This document shows, one piece after another, positions 1 through 10,062 of a stretch of 64,000 bases of DNA (positions are counted from its first letter, which is position 1; each line of letters starts with the position of its first letter). Under the pieces are notes generated by a model. The model was given only the letters and a program-made list of their open reading frames with translations. It did not search any database and was not told the DNA's origin. Source of the DNA: Cymbidium sinense (Eukaryota > Streptophyta > Magnoliopsida > Asparagales > Orchidaceae). The stretch covers positions 153,723,009-153,787,008 of the forward strand of contig CM038216.1 in assembly GCA_021442155.1 (NCBI GenBank). The letters are read 5' to 3'. The position numbers and the translations under genes were made by a program.

Positions 1-789
1 AACACCATTTCTCATGAACTTGGACAAAACTTAAATTCAAAAGAAAAATAAAATGAAGAGAAAGAAAAGGAAAGAGAAAAAGAAAAGAAAAGTGAAAATC
101 CAAGTGAACAAGAAAGGAATTGAAGAGAAGAAATGAGCATATCATTCACCCAGTTCATTCCTTCATATGGACATGTGGGTAGATGACTCAACCTCCACCA
201 GGCAGGTAGAGGTAGAAATAAAGGTTCAGGTGGAAGACCCCTTGGTTGGCCATCGACCAACAGGTTATGTTCAGTTCATAGGAGTACCCTACTATTCACA
301 TAGACTTGGAATCCGGAGGATGAGTCTAATGTGATTAGCATACCAACCCCTCTGGTGGGTTTCATGGAGGTGACACTGAGCACATGATGAAGACCAGGCC
401 TCAGATAAAGCAAAGTATTGAATCAGATGTATGTAAAACTATCGGCGTGGTTGGGAACCTTAGCTCTAACCTCACTTTCACCAAAAGTTGAAGGTTTAGT
501 AGTTAAGGAAGCCCTAAGTCTTCCAGTGATATGAAGCGAAGATTCTTTTGGGATCATCATCCTCAAGTCAAGTTGATGTAGAACTTGAGGAGAATTCATA
601 TAAAGAATTAATGGAAATTACCATTTGACTTTACTCACCTTGTGTTCATAATCTTATAGAAAGGTTTGGTTCCTCATACATGGTCAAAGCAGTCAAAGTA
701 TTTTGAGAAGCTGGAATAATCTGAGATCAAGAGAGCGGGACTAGGATTGTAGTGGGTCGATCGATGATGATGATTATTGCTTAGTTACT
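1..789 (+). pseudogene. Decayed sequence upstream of the Tat-type pol remnant
   Basis: No open frame of note and no domain that I can name. Its position directly ahead of a protease-RT linker suggests that it is the decayed gag-pol/protease part of the same element, but this rests on position alone. Positions 46-116 form an almost pure purine tract of GAAA and GAAAA words. The region 180-540 is less AT-rich than most of the window, as are the recognisable coding remnants here. Confidence 0.35.
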
Positions 790-1199
790 ATCAATCATTT
801 GGAGTCTGATAGGATCTTTTCACACAACACCAACTCTTATGAGAATGTGTGTTTAGAAACCTCAGATGATCTAGATGATCTCCAAATCAAAGATGCACTG
901 CCAAAATTTGAAGAGGAGATCCATTCAATAATTGAAAAAGAAATCAACCTGAAGAAAATCCGACATACATTGGTTTGTTGTTGAATGAAGAAGAAACCAA
1001 TGACTTAGTTAGGCTATTGATTTAGTTTAAGATTGCTTTGCATGGAGTTATGAAGAGATGCGGATTATCTTCATGTAGTAGTCCACAAGCTAGTAATAGA
1101 TTAGCATTAACCTATCAGCAAGCTCTAGACATGCGATTAGAAATCAAACAACAGTCATTTTTGAAGTCAAGAAACTAATCGATCTTTGGTTTCATCGGG

Positions 1200-1720
1200 A
1201 AGAAAAAATACCTACGTTAGCGTGTCATCCAGTTAAGAAGAAGAATGGCCAAATTTGCATATGCATTGATTTGAGGACTTAAATAAGGCATGTCCTAAGG
1301 ATGAGTTTCTCTTCCTATACATAATTAATGGTGGACATCTCATCTCATGCAATTTCTCTTTCATGGATCATGCTATAACCAAATCAAGATGTCTCGAAGA
1401 TGAAAGAAACATTGCTTTTGAACTCAGAAATCTTTATTATCATGCCTTTGACTTAAAATCTTTGCTACATACCAATGGGCCATGACTCAGATCTTCAATG
1501 AACTCATCCATCATCGGGTTGAGTGCTATGTTGATGATCTAGTAGTCAAGAGAGAAAAGAAAGACCATCTCTTTGACTTGAGTAGTTTTGAATGTTAAGA
1601 CAATATAACCTCAAAATGAATCCCAAGTGTGCATTGAGTAGGGAAAATTCCTTGGGTTTGTTGTTTGACATCGGAGAATAGAAATAGATCTAAAAGATTA
1701 AAGCTATCTTAGAAATGTCA
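1200..1720 (+). pseudogene. Reverse transcriptase domain of the broken pol
   Basis: Visible RT signatures are KKKNGQ-CICIDL from 1235, NKACPKDEF (1282 on), YNQIKM (1374-1391), and the catalytic box YVDD (1527-1538) followed by LVVK. NPKCAL and a LG(F/L) motif follow near 1620-1660. These are RT motifs 3 to 6 in the expected order. The reading frame changes at least between CIDL and NKACP and again before YVDD. The catalytic aspartates of YVDD are still encoded, but frameshifts separate them from the rest. Confidence 0.9.
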
Positions 1721-1829
1721 CCTCCTAAAGTTTAACTCAACTTCGGATCTTTCCAAGGAGTTGGCATATCTAAGATGCTTTATCTCCAACCTATCGGAGA
1801 TGCAAGCCATTCTCTTGTCAAAAGGATGC

Positions 1830-2200
1830 CAAGTTCAGTGGGATGACAAGTGTAACATGCCTTTGAAGATATCAAGCGGTATTTGGTGAAGCAGTTCTAG
1901 CGACCCATCCGGGCGCACTCATCCTACCTTCGCATTGGATGACTCTCTTGTGCTTTATTGGCCCAAGCTACGATGAAGGAGAGCTCTCTTCTTACCTCAA
2001 CCATCGATTCTGTTGAAATAAACTATCCACCTATTGAAACATTGCCTAGCTTTGATCTTTGCCTCCCAAAGCTACAACACTATATGCTTTCTCATAAGGT
2101 GAACTTGATTTCAACCAATCCCGTATCTCATGACACAACCAACAATATCGGATGTTTGGCATGGTCCATGATTCTCTCATTTTGATATCATATTCATACC
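1830..2200 (+). pseudogene. First (RT-linked) RNase H remnant
   Basis: After the RT comes a segment reading like W-DDKC..HAFEDIKRYL (from about 1839), then an open stretch 1958-2185 with NYPPIETL (Y codon at 2024) and a KLQHYMLSHK block. These match the usual plant gypsy sequence of the RNase H-like thumb/connection region, where 'Y.PIEK.ALA' and 'LRHYF..H' are standard. Frameshifts separate the two halves. Confidence 0.7.
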
Positions 2201-2379
2201 CCTCATGTGTGTAAAGGACAAGCACTAGATTTCTTAGTAGCACACCCACTTCTTCTGATTCTCCGCAGTGATGATCTCCGATGAACAAATCATGAACTTA
2301 GGGAGGTTGACATTGATGGGAGATGTATTTTGATGTGTAGCTTCTTTTGTAAGGGGAAGCACCATGATCTACTCTTCGA

Positions 2380-2720
2380 GGAAAGGTAGGGGTAGGAATA
2401 GTTCTCTAACTCAATCGCGATGATGATGAGATTCTCATACTATCTTTCCAACCCCAATGAAGCGAGTATGAGGCTTTGATTGCGGTCTAGAGTTAGCCAT
2501 CATATCATGTCAAGAGCATCAACATCTTTGGGATCTCGGTTGGTCATCAATCGTTAGGGTCTACAAGGTTCTCAAACCCAAGCTTCATCATTACCATGAG
2601 TATACCATGAAGCTGTTGGCCCAAATCCTTGAAGTCACCATCTACAGGTTCCCCGAGCAGAGAACGCAGTAGCAGATGCTTTGGCCAAACTTGCCAAAGA
2701 ATTGCATGTCAAGATGAGTC
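2380..2720 (+). pseudogene. Second RNase H remnant typical of the Tat lineage
   Basis: The codons for NEA (2456-2464) and EYEALIA (2464-2484) are joined with a one-base shift. Downstream, 2648-2707 reads VPRAEN-AVADALAKLAKEL in one frame. The NEAEYEAL and ENAVADALAKLA pair marks the second, so-called archaeal-type RNase H that Tat elements carry between RT/RNase H and integrase. The ADAL motif holds a catalytic-site aspartate (codon at 2675). Confidence 0.8.
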
Positions 2721-2950
2721 CATTCAATAAGGGTCAAAATAGAATAAGTCCTATCCATTGATGTTGAACTCATCGAGAGACTTTCTCTTGAAGGGGAGGT
2801 TGTTACTATAAGACAAGGAGGCGGATTGGAGGCAACCTTCATAGACTATTTGAACGATAAACTACCTCAAGAAAAGTCACAAGCCCATCGGTGAAATAGA
2901 GAGCTCTCTCTATGCTTGTTGATGGCACCTATCTGGTCCTTTGACCAAAT

Positions 2951-3969
2951 GTGGTTATGTTGTTTAGAAACATGAAGCCCATGGCATTATGCGAGGTACA
3001 TTGGTCTATGCGAGCGCATCAATCTCAGATGAAGATGAAGATCAAAAATAGGATACTGCTCGATGATTACAAATTGCATGGATGTAGGAGATGCCATCGT
3101 GTCGGTACAGTGTGGTCCTCCACCAACCACCAACATTACCCATTAGATGGCCATTTTAGTGTTGAATGCGGGTGTGTCATCGATCCTCCTTCCAAGGGTC
3201 ATCGGTTCATCTTAGGCGCCACTACTTTTCCAAGTGGGAATCCACTCGAGAGGTCACACTCGCATGTGCTTCAATTTTTAGAACCATATCATATATAGGT
3301 TGGGGTGCCTCGATGAATTATATCGATAATGTGCGCATTCAAAAGCACCAAGATCAATAGCTTTGCTAGAAGACATGATATGGATACTCCACCAAGAAAA
3401 TGGCTTAGTAGAAGCATTCAACAAAACTCTCATCCAAATACTAAAGAAGACTCTTGATGATAACAAGTGGAAGTGGAATGAGCAATTGGTTGAAGCCTTG
3501 TGGGCTATCGCACTACATACCAAACTCCAACTCAATCTACCCCATTTTCCTTAGTGTATGGGTCTGAAGCCATTCTACCTTTAGAAGTTCAACTCCGTCA
3601 CTAAGGATAGCATTGGGTAGCAAGATCACTATAGAGCAGAATGTAAAGGTACAATTAGAAGAGCTCGAAGGTTTGGAGGAGTATCGCCTATGGGTGTGCT
3701 AGAACCTCGAGTTGTACAAGGCTAAAATGATTCAGGCTAACAACAAGGTGGTCTACCCTAGGTCTTTTCTTGTAGGAGAACTTGTGTTAGTCCAAAGAAG
3801 ACCAATTATTGTTTGTCAAAAAATGGGAGGCAAGTTTGAACCCACTTGGGAAGGCCCCTATGTCATAGAGAAGGCCTACCAAAGTGGATCTTATTAGCTT
3901 ATTGATTGTAAAGGGGAACACCCAATGCTCCTAATTAATGGGCTTTATTTGAAGAAATATTACCCATAA
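2951..3969 (+). pseudogene. Integrase remnant with HHCC finger, core and C-terminal domain
   Basis: Frame 2951-3298 carries the zinc-finger residues H (2999), H (3017), C (3083) and C (3092), spaced as in gypsy integrases. The core continues with PPSKGHRFIL (about 3184), YFSKW in another frame (about 3223), an SDN-like triplet near 3323, and QENGLVEAFNK (from 3393), with the catalytic glutamate codon at 3411. The C-terminal part 3712-3897 has GGKFEPTWEGPY. One in-frame TAG (3895-3897) breaks it before the last 23 codons, which end LYLKKYYP-stop at 3969. At least three frame changes make it non-functional. Confidence 0.88.
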
Positions 3970-4084
3970 ATAATCATTTTTTGAAAATAATTCTATCAAT
4001 CAACAAAAATCTGATGCCATTTCATCAAAATCTCCTCTTCTTTCGAAGCGTTGCTTGCTTATCTTGTGAATCTTTCATGTTGTG

Positions 4085-4330
4085 TTTTGGGGTAGGTGTA
4101 AGAGTCCCCCAGTAGCATCCTATCCCTCTTTCACAACACAAATATAATCAAACACATTTCCTGATGCTACTAGAATAGGTGTGAGAGAACCCAAGTGACA
4201 TCCTTTCTTAGTGGGAATTCTCGACTGCCATCCGTGGCACCATTTCATTAAAATCCTCAAGCGTGTTTAGGGTAGGTGTAAGAGAACCTAAGAGGCACCC
4301 TATTTCTTTTAACATAAGCACAAAAATAAA
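4085..4330 (+). repeat. Three diverged copies of a short 'GGTGTAAGAG' repeat behind pol
   Basis: Copies begin near 4091, 4168 and 4270. Each reads roughly GGTGT(A/G)AGAG then two variable words and (G/A)GCA(T/C)CCTAT, spaced about 75-100 bp apart. This is non-coding sequence between the pol stop codon and the LTR, a place where Tat-lineage elements are known to carry tandem repeats. Confidence 0.6.
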
Positions 4331-4379
4331 CACATATCTTTATTCTCGAGCTACTTTGATGTGGGAGTAAGCCCCTTGT

Positions 4380-6410
4380 GCCACTCACTCATTAGCTGCT
4401 CTAGGTCGGGTTTACATGCTACCTCACTAGTATGTCACCCTAGTGGTCACTTATTTGAAAGATGTGAGTTCCTGCACTTTCTTCCTAATTTGAACCTTGC
4501 AAACCAATGAGTGCCTTGTTAGTATGGTAGACTTTAATGCCCAGCCAGTAAGCTACCTCATGTTGATTTTTTTTAAGAAGATGTGAGTCCCTGAGCTTTC
4601 TTCTTGAACTAATCATCATGATCTAACTAGGTCGAGTATATTTGAGGTTTAGGATAAGTCCCAGAGGCTCCTTTCCTCTTGACTACATTTGAGTTGATAT
4701 AAGTTCCCAGTGGCATTCACTCAGCAGTCGCCCTAGGTCGGATAGCACTTGTCGAGCCGAAGATAGACTATCCTAGTAATCAGTTCTTCTATAAGAGGAT
4801 GTGAGTCCCCAAGCTTTCTTCTACATGATGATTATGCAAACCGATGAGCACCTTAGGTTGGTTGATGTTGTATCTTTGACGACTCACCGGTGGATAAACC
4901 ACTCTTGGCTGATGTGAGTCCCGCTTTCTCCTTGAGTTGGCCACCGAATACCTATTGATATATGACTAGCCATCATCTTCTCCGGGGTTTTGGATAAGCC
5001 CCCTCCCCTCCGGGCATTCTATTTGGATCACATCCTTGTGACCCCATTTAGACACTACCTGTGTTACTTTGATTGACAATCCCTTTCCTAGTTGCCACCC
5101 CTGTGGTTGGAGAATTTGTTTAGCAGATGTGCAAATTCTCCTTTGGTTTAATAAATCTGAGATAGGTCTAGGTTAATATAAGCTTCTTCTCAGTTTGACC
5201 CCTCACAAACTAACATGGTCCATAATAAACAAACTAATCAAATAAATAAATTAATTCACTTATGGATTAGAAATTTAAGCCCCCAAAGGGCCCCTTTTCC
5301 TAAGCAGACATCCTAATGTTAGTAAAAATCTATATAGGAATTGCCTGACTACATGAGATAAATCTTCGTGGTACTCACCTGTTGCCCTTAGTCGTTCAAT
5401 CATTTTTTCCATAAGTTGGTTACCCCAATAGTCATTCCTCTTTGAAATATGTAAGACTATGATGTATTCTTTCTAGCATGATTATCGCAAACCGACGGGT
5501 AGCCCCAGGTCAGGTTCGATTTATTGCCCAAAGCAACCAATCACCCTAGTGGTCTTTTATAGTGGAAGATATGAGTCCCTGAGCTTTCTTCCCTTAAATT
5601 GATCATTGTAAACTAAAAAGCACTCCTTTGGTCAGATAGTTCTCCCATCGACCGGGAAGCTACTCCCTTTAGTTCAAAAAATCAGATAGGTCTAGGTTGA
5701 TATAAGCTCCTTCTCTGTGATCCATCAAAACCAACAAAATCCATCAAAATAAACTAAAAGTGAAATTAACCTTTGAATATCTTTGAGCTGATTTATGTCC
5801 CCTAGTGGCATTCACTTAATAGTCAGCCCTAGGTTCGGTTCGATCTGTTTCCTTGCCAACCGATCACTCCAGTGGTTTCTTGTTTCTAGAAGATATGAGT
5901 CCCTGAGCTTTCTTCTTAAGACTTGACCATTGCAAACTGAATGGAATCTCCTTGGTTGGATAGTCCTACCTTGTGGTTGGTAGATTACATTCTTTGGATT
6001 GGTAAATCTGAGTTAGGTCTAGGCCTTTATGACCCCTACTCAGTGCAGTCCATCGTAAACTAATGGGACCCATCATAATAAACTAAAAATGAAATTAATC
6101 TTTGACTATCTTTGTGTTGATCTAAGTCCCCCAGCGGTATTCACTCAATAGTCAGCCCTAGGTTGGGTTCGATCCATTGCCTTGCCAATTGGTCACCCCA
6201 ACAACTGATCCCTACTTTGGAGGATATAAGTCTACTATGCTTTCTTCCTAGTACAGCTGCTGCATGCCGAAAGGCATCCATTTGGTTGGCTAGTCTTACT
6301 ATATGTTTAATAAACTACCCCTTCAAATTGGTAAATCTGAGTTAGGTCTAGGCCTCCATGGCTCCTACTCAGTGCGATCTATCACAAGCCAATAGGGTTC
6401 ACTTCTAATT
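4380..6410 (+). repeat. Degenerate tandem repeat of about 329 bp in the 3' non-coding region
   Basis: Recurring words appear in fixed order: AGTCAGCCCTAGGTT (5821 and 6150, exactly 329 apart; weaker copies near 4395 and 4725), GATGTGAGTCCCTGAGCTTT or similar (about 4455, 4580, 4799, 4910, 5560, 5890, 6224), and GAGATAGGTCTAGG (about 5158, 5685, 6012, 6341). The last two units (about 5690-6400) are the best preserved and the earlier ones are rearranged. The only open frame, 6163-6345, is a by-product of the repeat. I see no coding sense here. Confidence 0.75.
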
Positions 6411-6997
6411 CCAAAATTAAAAATCTCAAACAAAATAAAAACAATCAATCAATCCAAATCAAATATTTTGCTCTTCCTCAGTGAGATGAAAGTCTTTCTA
6501 GTTCCCCAACAAACTCAAAATTCTAATCTCTTAGCAGATTTCACAACCTTTCCTCCATTATGGATGACTTGAACTTGCCTCCCAGTGGAGAGTTCACTTG
6601 TTTATCCCCGATGGAGTCAAAATAAACACAATTAAACAAATAATAAATTGAAAAAAATTCAACCCTCTTCCCTAGTGGAACTTAATTAAATAAATAAAAT
6701 TTCTCCCTAGTAAGACTCAAATCAAACCTCTCATCCCCTTATGGATGACTTGAACTTGCTTCCCTAGTGGAAGGTTCACATACTCTATCCCTAGTGGATT
6801 CCTCCTTCTCTCTCTTATGTCCTTAACATAAGTACAACCACATTGCACTAAGCTCTAGATTCCTTCTGCAGCTCAGGTTGGGAGTAGATTGTCTCTGTTA
6901 GTGCTTGTGATCGTTCAGTGTTGTTGATTATTTAGGTCAACACTAATACATGCAGTGTTCCTTGTTAGTCACACCACACCTATTGGGCGCCCTTGTT
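6411..6997 (+). other. Rest of the 3' non-coding region before the LTR
   Basis: Low-complexity AT-rich sequence with two copies of TATGGATGACTTGAACTTGC (6559 and 6741), each followed by a CC-AGTGGA word, so another small tandem duplication. Just before the LTR stands GGGCGCCC (6986-6993). I see no clear polypurine tract at the LTR edge, which leaves the exact LTR start uncertain by a few bases. Confidence 0.5.
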
Positions 6998-8280
6998 TGA
7001 CCTCATTTTTAGGATGAGCTCTCAACCCTTCCATCTTAGACATAGGACTCCCCTTAGACTTTAAGAGAACCTTAGTCTTAAGACACATCTAGTGATTAGG
7101 TGGATACTCAACCTAGCCCTAGAGACTTAGAAGAGTTAGCCATAGGAATAGGTCATGCCTTAGGGGTGTTAGAAAAATTTGCCTACCCTATGGCTTGAAC
7201 TACATTCCTCACTTCCTTTCTTCAAGTCAAACTCCAAATCAAATCAACATCAAACCTAAATCAATTCCAATTTAATTGAATTTCTCCAAACTCAAATTAA
7301 TTCCAGATGATTGAAATCCATGACCAATTCCAAATGATTGAAGCTTATGATTAAAATTCCAAGTTCAAAATGTTTTCTAAGTCTTTTAATCCCCTCTTAA
7401 GGACTTAGCCAAAATCAAATCCAAACCTCTTCAAATTCATGAAATTTTCTCATGACCCATTTATATTCTCATTTATATTCACATATATAAATGATATATA
7501 AATTCAAATCAGTCAAACTAAATCCAAATCACAAATCTTTTCTAAGTCACTTTGATTCCCTCTTAAGGACTTAGCCTAAATCAAGTTCAAACCACTTTAA
7601 ATCCTTGAAATTTTCTCATAACCCATTTATATTTTTACTTATATTCACATATGTAAATGAAATATAAATTCAAACAACCAAAACCAACTCCAAAATCAAA
7701 CTCTTCAATCAAAATCCAACCTAAGCCTTTCAAGTCAAAATCTTGAACTTAGCCAAATCAATTTCAAATCAAGCCAAACTTGATTTTTCTTCATGATTCA
7801 ATCAACCTTCAATCATGAATCCAAATAGAAACATAAACTTCAATCACCAAACCAAAACTAAATTCAAAAATCAAACCCAAGTCAAACTCATGTTCACCCT
7901 TTGAATTTGAGATTATCAAATGAATCAAAACCCATTTGACTTCAAACCACTTGAAAATGGATTTATATTTCAATCATAATTCCATATGTGAGTTCAATCA
8001 AACTCAAATCAAGCTTTCACCAAGCCATTTGACCTACTTAGGCTCACTTGACCCAAAGTGACCTAAAGTACCCTTATGAGCCAAAAATCCTAACCAAATT
8101 GGATTGAACTAGGCCCACCTAAGCCTCTCATCATTGTCAACAATCATCATCAGATGATCAATCACTCAAATTGGGTCAAACCAAGTCAACACCTAGCAAA
8201 AATGGAACATAAACTAGCCAAAATCCACCATAGGCCAAATTGATTGAAACCATTAATCAAAACTTATTCATGATCAATGT

Positions 8281-8830
8281 TTGAACTTGACCAAGTCAAC
8301 ATTTGAGCCTAACCCAGCCAATACTTGACCCAAGTTGACCCAACTTGACCTAAAAGTCAAAATGTGTCAAAACTTGATCTAAGCCAAATTGATTGAAACC
8401 AATGGGTCAAGTGTTCATTCCAAAATGATTGTTGAACTTGTCCAAAGCCTCAAATGGCCAACTAGACCTAACCTAGCCCAATTGACCATGAACTCAACTT
8501 GACCTATCAAATTAGGCCAAACTCAAATATAAACCAAAATTGATTGGAAACAAAGATGCCAATCCATTTCATATGACTAACCAAACATGAACCAACCCAT
8601 GACCTAACCTAAATAGGTCAAATGGGTCAATTTGGTCAACTTGACCCATTTGACCTAAATGAACTCAATTGAACCAAAACTAAATATAAACCAAATTGAA
8701 TCAATCTAAAGCTACCAAAACATTACAAATCATCATATGAACTTGACCCAACCCTTGGTTTGACCCAATTTGACCAATTGGTCAACTTCACCCAAATTGA
8801 CCCATTTTGACCTAAATAGGTCAACATGAG
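8281..8830 (+). promoter_or_regulatory. Dense TTGACC/GGTCAA tract in LTR A1 (W-box-like)
   Basis: By my count 21 TTGACC, GGTCAA or AGTCAA words stand in about 550 bp, on both strands, often as facing pairs such as GGTCAATTTGGTCAACTTGA. TTGAC(C/T) is the W-box bound by plant WRKY factors. The same kind of tract sits at the same place in the other LTRs. Binding is inference. A plain low-complexity origin is the alternative. Confidence 0.45.
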
Positions 8831-9899
8831 CCAAATCACATCAAATTAATTTCAAATTTAATGAAACTTGGCCTAACCTATTTTTCAAATATATCAAACA
8901 TATTCAAATTGAAACCCAAGCCAAATGATCATTTTACCCCTATTCCATAGGGTAAATTTTGGCCAAATCCATGTAGAATTTGGTCAAATCCCCTTCATGA
9001 CCACTGACACTCTTAGGTGGATCAAGTGGACACTGTGGAGTGCACCCAACCCAATGTGGTCAGCCAACCTAGCTTAAGATCAAAACCAACCACCTCACTT
9101 GAAATTAAGCACATGAAATCCTCCCTCCACCTTGTTTGAGCATATGGCCACCTCACCCACTCCTCCTCTGGCCAAAATCGAATGGCATGCCACTATAAAC
9201 AACTTAAACAACCCATTGAATAGGGTCAATTGGATCAAAATGGCAAGCTCCTTCATGCCATTCATCCTTCAAGGGGAGATATACTCCCCTAATTCCATTC
9301 AATCTTATTATACTCAATTGAGCTGGGAAGCTAGGATCCATTGCCAAGTGATCCCAGGCTTCTTAGAGTGATTTCAACTTCTCCATTTTTGGATTTTCTT
9401 AAACCAAACATAGGGGAGCTCAATTAAAATTTAAACATACTCTACACTCAATACCAAGCCAATTCACTTTGCAAGCTTCATCAGGGAGCTCGATCGAACT
9501 CACACAAGCCTTCACACAAGCTCCAAAGGTAAGGGAGGGCTACTCTTTATCAAGACTGATCCTACTTGAATGGGAGCTTGGCCTCTAGAAGGATCCATCT
9601 AATCTAAAGACTTCAAATTCTCAACAAACCTTCATCTCCACTAGACGAAGCTTCTCCAAGGGAATTGAGCACCGGTGATCACCTCTGGCGTGATAAGCCA
9701 TTAAATCGAGCATAATTTTAATTTTCTTTGGAGCTTTGTGAAGTAGATTTTTATCCCATGAGATTCTAGATGTTAGATGTGATATCCCTTGCATGTTGAT
9801 AATGTGGGCTGAATTTAGGATCAATCTCAGCTCAATCGAGCTTGGATCATGCTCTAGAAGATGGACGAATGTCTTCTCCTACAAAGAAATATAGAGACA

Positions 9900-10062
9900 G
9901 ATCATGGGCCGTCCATCCACGCATTTTGGATGGATGACCATGATCAAAGACACGTAAGATCCCATGATTATTTCTTTAACAATGCCAATCTCCCGATCGA
10001 TCGGACGTGAGAAAGTGTAGAAACCGCCGACATGGTGCTATGATGTGATAACTTAAATATTG
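9900..10062 (+). promoter_or_regulatory. Candidate core promoter of LTR A1: two palindromes and a TATA-like box
   Basis: The distal hairpin 9900-9945 pairs GATCATGG with CCATGATC (both perfect, 8 bp) and, inside these, TCCATCCA (9912-9919) with TGGATGGA (9927-9934). A second perfect palindrome, CCGATCGATCGG, lies at 9993-10004. About 50 bp further on stands ACTTAAATAT (10051-10060), which would serve as TATA box. This zone is GC-richer than the rest of the LTR. The same three parts recur at the same place in other copies. Confidence 0.5.

Larger units (their letters stand above)
790..3969 (+). pseudogene. pol: Broken Ty3/gypsy Tat-lineage pol polyprotein (linker-RT-RNase H-second RNase H-integrase)
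   Basis: Remnant of a retrotransposon polyprotein that would reverse-transcribe and integrate the element. The order is that of plant Ty3/gypsy: a linker (frame 799-984 has LPKFEEEI), RT with YVDD, RNase H, a second RNase H with EYEAL, then integrase with HHCC finger and a YLKKYYP end at the TAA of 3967-3969. The motifs lie in all three forward frames, with many stops and small indels, so no product is possible. An example is the RT 'CIDL' motif, which runs in one frame to about 1279 before NKACPKD continues in another. An extra RNase H between RT and integrase is a known mark of the Tat lineage (Ogre, Retand and relatives). The element is old. The LTR at 6998 is its probable 3' LTR. Confidence 0.9.

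Noticed and set aside
12..260. Minus-strand frame of 82 codons rich in Phe and Ser
   Set aside because: It is only the reverse reading of the GAAA purine tract, which yields Phe/Ser runs.
6986..6993. GGGCGCCC as a polypurine tract or LTR terminus
   Set aside because: It is a palindrome, not a purine run, and is not shared with the edges of other LTR copies.
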